DNA from: Terfezia claveryi
Taxonomy: Eukaryota > Ascomycota > Pezizomycetes > Pezizales > Pezizaceae
Assembly: GCA_015179025.1 (NCBI GenBank)
Contig: WHUX01000743.1
Location: 1 to 12,176 of the forward strand
Direction: 5' to 3'
Length of the DNA: 12,176 nucleotides
The translations under genes were made by a program, and so were the position numbers. Under the pieces are notes generated by a model. That model worked only from the letters and a program-made list of their open reading frames with translations. It had not been told where the DNA came from and did no database searches. Positions 8,571 to 12,176 of the stretch are shown one piece after another (positions within the stretch are counted from its first letter, which is position 1; each line of letters begins with the position of its first letter).

Positions 8571-9016
8571 GCATGTCCTCCTCTTGGTGCCTCCCAGGGC
8601 ATCCTATATGTAACTTCCAACCTCTTGCCTCCCATGGCACACTGCAGGTACCTCTTCGAACTAGTGCCTCCTAGGGCACCCTGTATGTCCTCCTTTTGTT
8701 CCTTCCCAGGGCACCCTGAATGGTACTTTCAACCTCTTGCCTCTTATGGTACCCTGCAGGTACCTCTTCGAACTGGTGCCTTCCAGGGCACTCTGAATGT
8801 CCTCCTTTTGTTGCCTCCTAAGGTACCCTGAATAGTACTTTCAACCTCTTGCCTCTCATAGCACCTTGTATGAAATTACTAATGTCTTGGCTTCTACCGC
8901 AGCCTGTAGGTACCTCGCCTCCCAGAGCACTCTGGACGTATTCCAATCTCTTAGCTTCGAGGGAACCTTGTGCATACCTCTTTAACTTTGTATAATTACC
9001 TTTTGTTCTGGCTTTT
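8571..9016 (-). repeat. 112-bp higher-order tandem array built from ~37-bp monomers, candidate 3' subterminal repeats of relic B
   Basis: Unit 1 (8571-8682) and unit 2 (8683-8794) are 112 bp each, unit 3 (8795-8905) is 111 bp, and unit 4 (8906-~9016) is degenerate. Landmarks repeat in order: ATGTCCTCCT, a TGCCTCCcAGGGCAcCCTG core, ACTTTCAACCTCTTGCCTC, ATGG.ACcCTGCAGGTACC, CTCTTCGAACT. The core TGCCTCC.aGGGCACCCTG recurs about every 37 bp (near 8586, 8623, 8663, 8697, 8735, 8775, 8810, 8848), three per unit. Open frames across it on both strands follow from the repeat and low stop density, not from a gene. It lies just past the 3' end of relic B, which suggests it is that element's repetitive tail, though an independent satellite is possible. 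Confidence 0.75.
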
Positions 9017-9208
9017 CCATACACCCCCATATTTCTCACCTTCTTGCTTGGTTTCAGGTACCATGCATCCCCTTGTAACCATCTGTATATAATGCTACAT
9101 GACTTTTACACCAGAAAAGCCTACAATAGGACCTCTATACTTCTCACTTCTAGCTTACTATTTAACTCAAGATATTAAAAGCTTGTTAATCTACTTACAA
9201 GTACCATC
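9017..9208. other. 3' flank of relic B
   Basis: AT-rich spacer between the repeat array and the TAA ending relic B (9209-9211). No gene is seen. Confidence 0.4.
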
Positions 9209-12176
9209 TTATTTACTATATAGCTCATTCCACGTATAGAAATTAATCCGACTGTTCACTAGCCACATATTTTCTTCAATTAACCCAATCATATGTGCCA
9301 TTCCTTCGATGTCCGTAATATGCAATATATACATTTCTTTCCCACCCTCCAGCCCTTCCATCCGAACCATTCCTTTATCCCTACCTGGCCTACTTGACCC
9401 TCGTACTCTAAGTATTGATACAAGAGCCACTTTATGGACTCTATTAATATTATCTCACACGCTGAAGAGCCCTTCCAGTTTCCTAACAATTTTTCTATCT
9501 AAGTTACCCCTTGAATATTTTGACTACTCCGTTCGTTGCACCTATACCCAATCAGCCCTGGGCTGACCTTGCTTGCGAAATACTTTTTATGCAGTCCACC
9601 AGACATTGTGTGTCTGCTTACCCTCACCCTAGAAATCTGGTACCTTGACTGAGAGCTCCACATAATAGTCCATCGAGAAATATGCAACCCCTTCCAGATT
9701 TACCAGTTATGGTGTATTCAGCCTTAAGTATTAGAAAAACTCCTCCAAAAGTTGCCCAATACTCAGCTTTGCTACAAGCGTCTATATAGGAGTACCTTCT
9801 GGACCATTTGAAGCCTGTTTACCCCATAAGATTGGATCCTGTGGTTTCCCTGCCCGTATCGTCGTCTGCTCCTTGTCCTCCATACATCATCTCTGAATAA
9901 TATTAAGAATTACCCTACTGAACCTATACTCTTAGCTCCATTCCTCCATGTTTAATTCCCTCATTCGCAATGTATGTTCAACCATAATGGTATCCAGTAT
10001 TTGCTTGGCTGCATTTATATGTTTAGATCTTTGATAAGCATCTTTCAGAGGCTTATGAAGAGCTTCTATAACCTCGGTGGAGTACTAGGGGAGAGTCCCG
10101 AAATCTTTGATTTGCCTGGTATAGTGGGATAGTAGATGCAACTTTGGAAAATTGAAATCTGCCTTACATAGGACATCCTGAATAAACTATTGTCTCTCCT
10201 GCCTTTCTTCCATCACTATTTTCATTCTTTTTATAGCACTGAGCTCGAAATATTTATCTAGTTTTGCTTGACGTGCCAAAAGCTGATCAGCTGCAAGCTC
10301 CCTTGAAGCCTCCTTTACGTTCTCATAATCCTTTTTCATCACCCAAAACTCAGTGAAGACAGGTAGATTATCATGGAATTTCCGAAGGTATAGATCTATA
10401 TACCCTATCATCTGTGGTAAATAACTCCAGTACTGTGCTAAAAGGTAGAAATCAGGGATATATCGCACACAATGGATAGCTCGCTTACTATCTGTTTTGG
10501 CACATGTTGAAAGACTTGGGGTGTCTGTTATTGGATCATGTAGCGCTGCTGTGAAGCAAGCGAATATCACATGATTAATTTCTCACACTTCCGTACCACT
10601 CCACATCGTAATCTGCCCATATCTCTTCTATAGTGGTCAATACCTTAGATATGGTAGGATTTGTTTCCAGATCCTGTCGAACACTACTAAATGCTTGTGT
10701 TTCTTGAGAAACTGCTCTATCCAGCCTATTAAATACTTCAGTATCCTAAGAAGAATATTGTGAAGTATATTGCCATGGACCATATCTAGTAGTTGGATAC
10801 TAAGAACTTGGAGCTGAACCAACAGCGCATTCTCAAAGGGCTTTATTCCAGCATCATCTAACCTAGCCATATGTTAACTATGCCCTAACCATATCCATGA
10901 TCATTAGCTACATACCTTTCTAGATCCCCTACCCAATAGAGATTCTCATAGGCCATATAATTGTATATAGGTTGTGATTTCTTTTGGAGAATTCCAAGTT
11001 CCTGCAGACTTACGATACACACAGGGCAATGATTGGATTTAATACTATGAATGTTGACATTTTCCATGTTGTCAGCAAGTCAGGCGGAGAGAACTAGTAT
11101 GCACTTCATAACCTTGCTGTCTCTATAGAGAATATCCGATCTACCTTCTTATGAAAGTTATTAATATAGACCCTCATGGCTCCATCCAGGATGATATACT
11201 TACTTTGAATACTTTTGTGAGGGAGGCTAAGATACATGAAACAATCTAGTGTTATACCCTTAGCACATCATATTCCTACTCTTTGGTCGAGAAACCTAGA
11301 ATCTTATTGTTCTGCTTAGGGCCGACTGGGAAAAGGCCATTAGAATTCACATTTATCTTCTTGGCTGATTCTGAATTTCTGAGTGAATGTTGCTAATAGT
11401 CATAAACAATGGCCATAATTTCTTGTCCCTAGAGAAATTCATAAGGCAAGTTTGATTGGACGTTAAAAGTACTGGCACTAGTGATGTCTCAATCGGGAGC
11501 GTCTTCTAGTATCTCGTCAGTATCTGCACTGGTATTTGTTGGATAGGTTCTATACTTGTATCCTCCACTACCAATCACCAGTATTTATTTTGGTATATAC
11601 CCAGTTACCTTCTTTATCGAATTCATGAATCGGCGTGAAAACCAAGTGTTTGTCATAGGCACGTTGTTGAAGTAGATATTGTACAGTATCCTCAAGGTCC
11701 CTATAATCGAATGTAGAGTCCTTTTGGAGGTGAAAGTGGACTGTTCCTGTCTGCCAGCCGAGTTGATCAATTATCTCATACATTTTATTTCTCCATGTAT
11801 ATCCTGAGTGAAAATGGACTCTATCATCTTCTGAAAGCCCTGGTGCTAGCAGATTTTGCTTGAAAAAATGATTAATATTTATTAATAAGGTTTTGCTCTC
11901 ATGGAAGAATCTCGCAAGCTTACATTCGTATGCATTCTGGAAAGGCGCAATTGGATTGAATTGAAGCTTCCGCAGATCGTTCAAAGGTATTGTTGTAATA
12001 ATCTTTCCAACTTCATACTCTGCTGGCAGATATTGTGTAATGAGCATCGACTTCTTCCAAATTCCTTGAACACTATAATAGACATCTAATACCAGATTTC
12101 AAAAGTCAAAACCCTGGTTTTCTGGATATAATTCATAGCCTCATACCATCTCTGACTTCCATACTAGAAGTCTGAA
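9209..12176 (-). pseudogene. Plavaka-like (CACTA-related) transposase relic B, mostly in frame with many point stops (5' end beyond window)
   Basis: The minus strand reads as coding from the window edge, so the start is outside; the ATG at 12047 is internal. N-terminal blocks: ITQYLPAEYEVGKIITTIP, FQNAYECKLARFFHESKTL, FHSGYTWRNKMYEIIDQLGW, YLLQQRAYDKHLVFTPIHEF, ending NTGDW then TAG (11568-11570), where the family usually has further Trp. In a second frame: LMNFSRDKKLWPLFMTISNI (11442 down). After a poorly readable part: LADNMENVNIHSIKSNHCPV and YMAYENLYWVGDLERYV (to 10885). A third frame starts near 10870 (MVHGNILHNILLRILKYLIG, then TMWSGTE) and holds to the TAA at 9209. It includes FPKLHLLSHYTRQIKDFGTL, then YSTEVIEALHKPLKDAYQRS (10007-10162), and a tail IEGMAHMIGLIEENMWLVNS...TWNELYSK. 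The order equals relic A. At least a dozen stops but no indel break the last ~550 codons. At 12.1 kb it is cut by the window, with ~950 codons visible. Catalytic residues were not assigned. Confidence 0.9.

Noticed and set aside
8562..8831. 89-codon + strand frame with repeated Pro/Leu-rich peptides
   Set aside because: It lies inside the 112-bp tandem array. The period is not a multiple of three, so the peptide does not repeat cleanly, and the openness follows from base composition.
8818..9039. 73-codon minus-strand frame with QGAL/GGK-like repeats
   Set aside because: Also produced by the tandem array. It is separated from relic B by a stop and a non-coding spacer.

Overview
The window looks like transposon-dominated, AT-rich intergenic DNA from a filamentous fungus, most likely an ascomycete (Pezizomycotina). 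I see no intact housekeeping gene, tRNA, rRNA or CRISPR array. The fungal call rests on the element types (an LTR retrotransposon end and two Plavaka-type transposase relics) and on decay by many in-frame stops with few indels. That pattern suggests repeat-induced point mutation (RIP), a process of filamentous ascomycetes. The species cannot be named from this.

Layout. 1-~898: 3' end of an LTR retrotransposon on the + strand, with the C-terminal tail of its internal ORF, a polypurine tract and the start of the 3' LTR. ~936-2705: two decayed minus-strand reading frames that I do not recognise. The LTR appears to lie inside or against the second. 2706-5270: non-coding, repeat-rich DNA. It holds a ~90-bp direct repeat, a 247-bp MITE-like element with ~50-bp terminal inverted repeats, a ~20-23-bp minisatellite, a 22-bp repeat and possible traces of one decayed gene. 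5280-8155: Plavaka-like transposase relic A (+). 8368-9016: repeats lying between the two relics. 9209-12176: Plavaka-like transposase relic B (-), running off the right end.

The main result is the pair of relics. Short open frames on opposite strands look unrelated one by one. Read across stops and frameshifts, they align block by block with each other and with the Plavaka (CACTA-related) transposase family over nearly the full protein. The two lie tail to tail. The ~650 bp between them holds repeats that appear to be in opposite orientation on each relic's 3' side, as expected for subterminal repeats of two convergent elements. The copies differ too much to be a recent duplication and represent different subfamilies. 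Relic B kept one frame over its last ~550 codons despite many stops, whereas relic A has many frameshifts.

I find no evidence for a working novel system. What may be undescribed is the specific elements: the Plavaka subfamilies with their 37/112-bp tail repeats, the unrecognised minus-strand protein at 1375-2705, and the MITE at 3121-3367.
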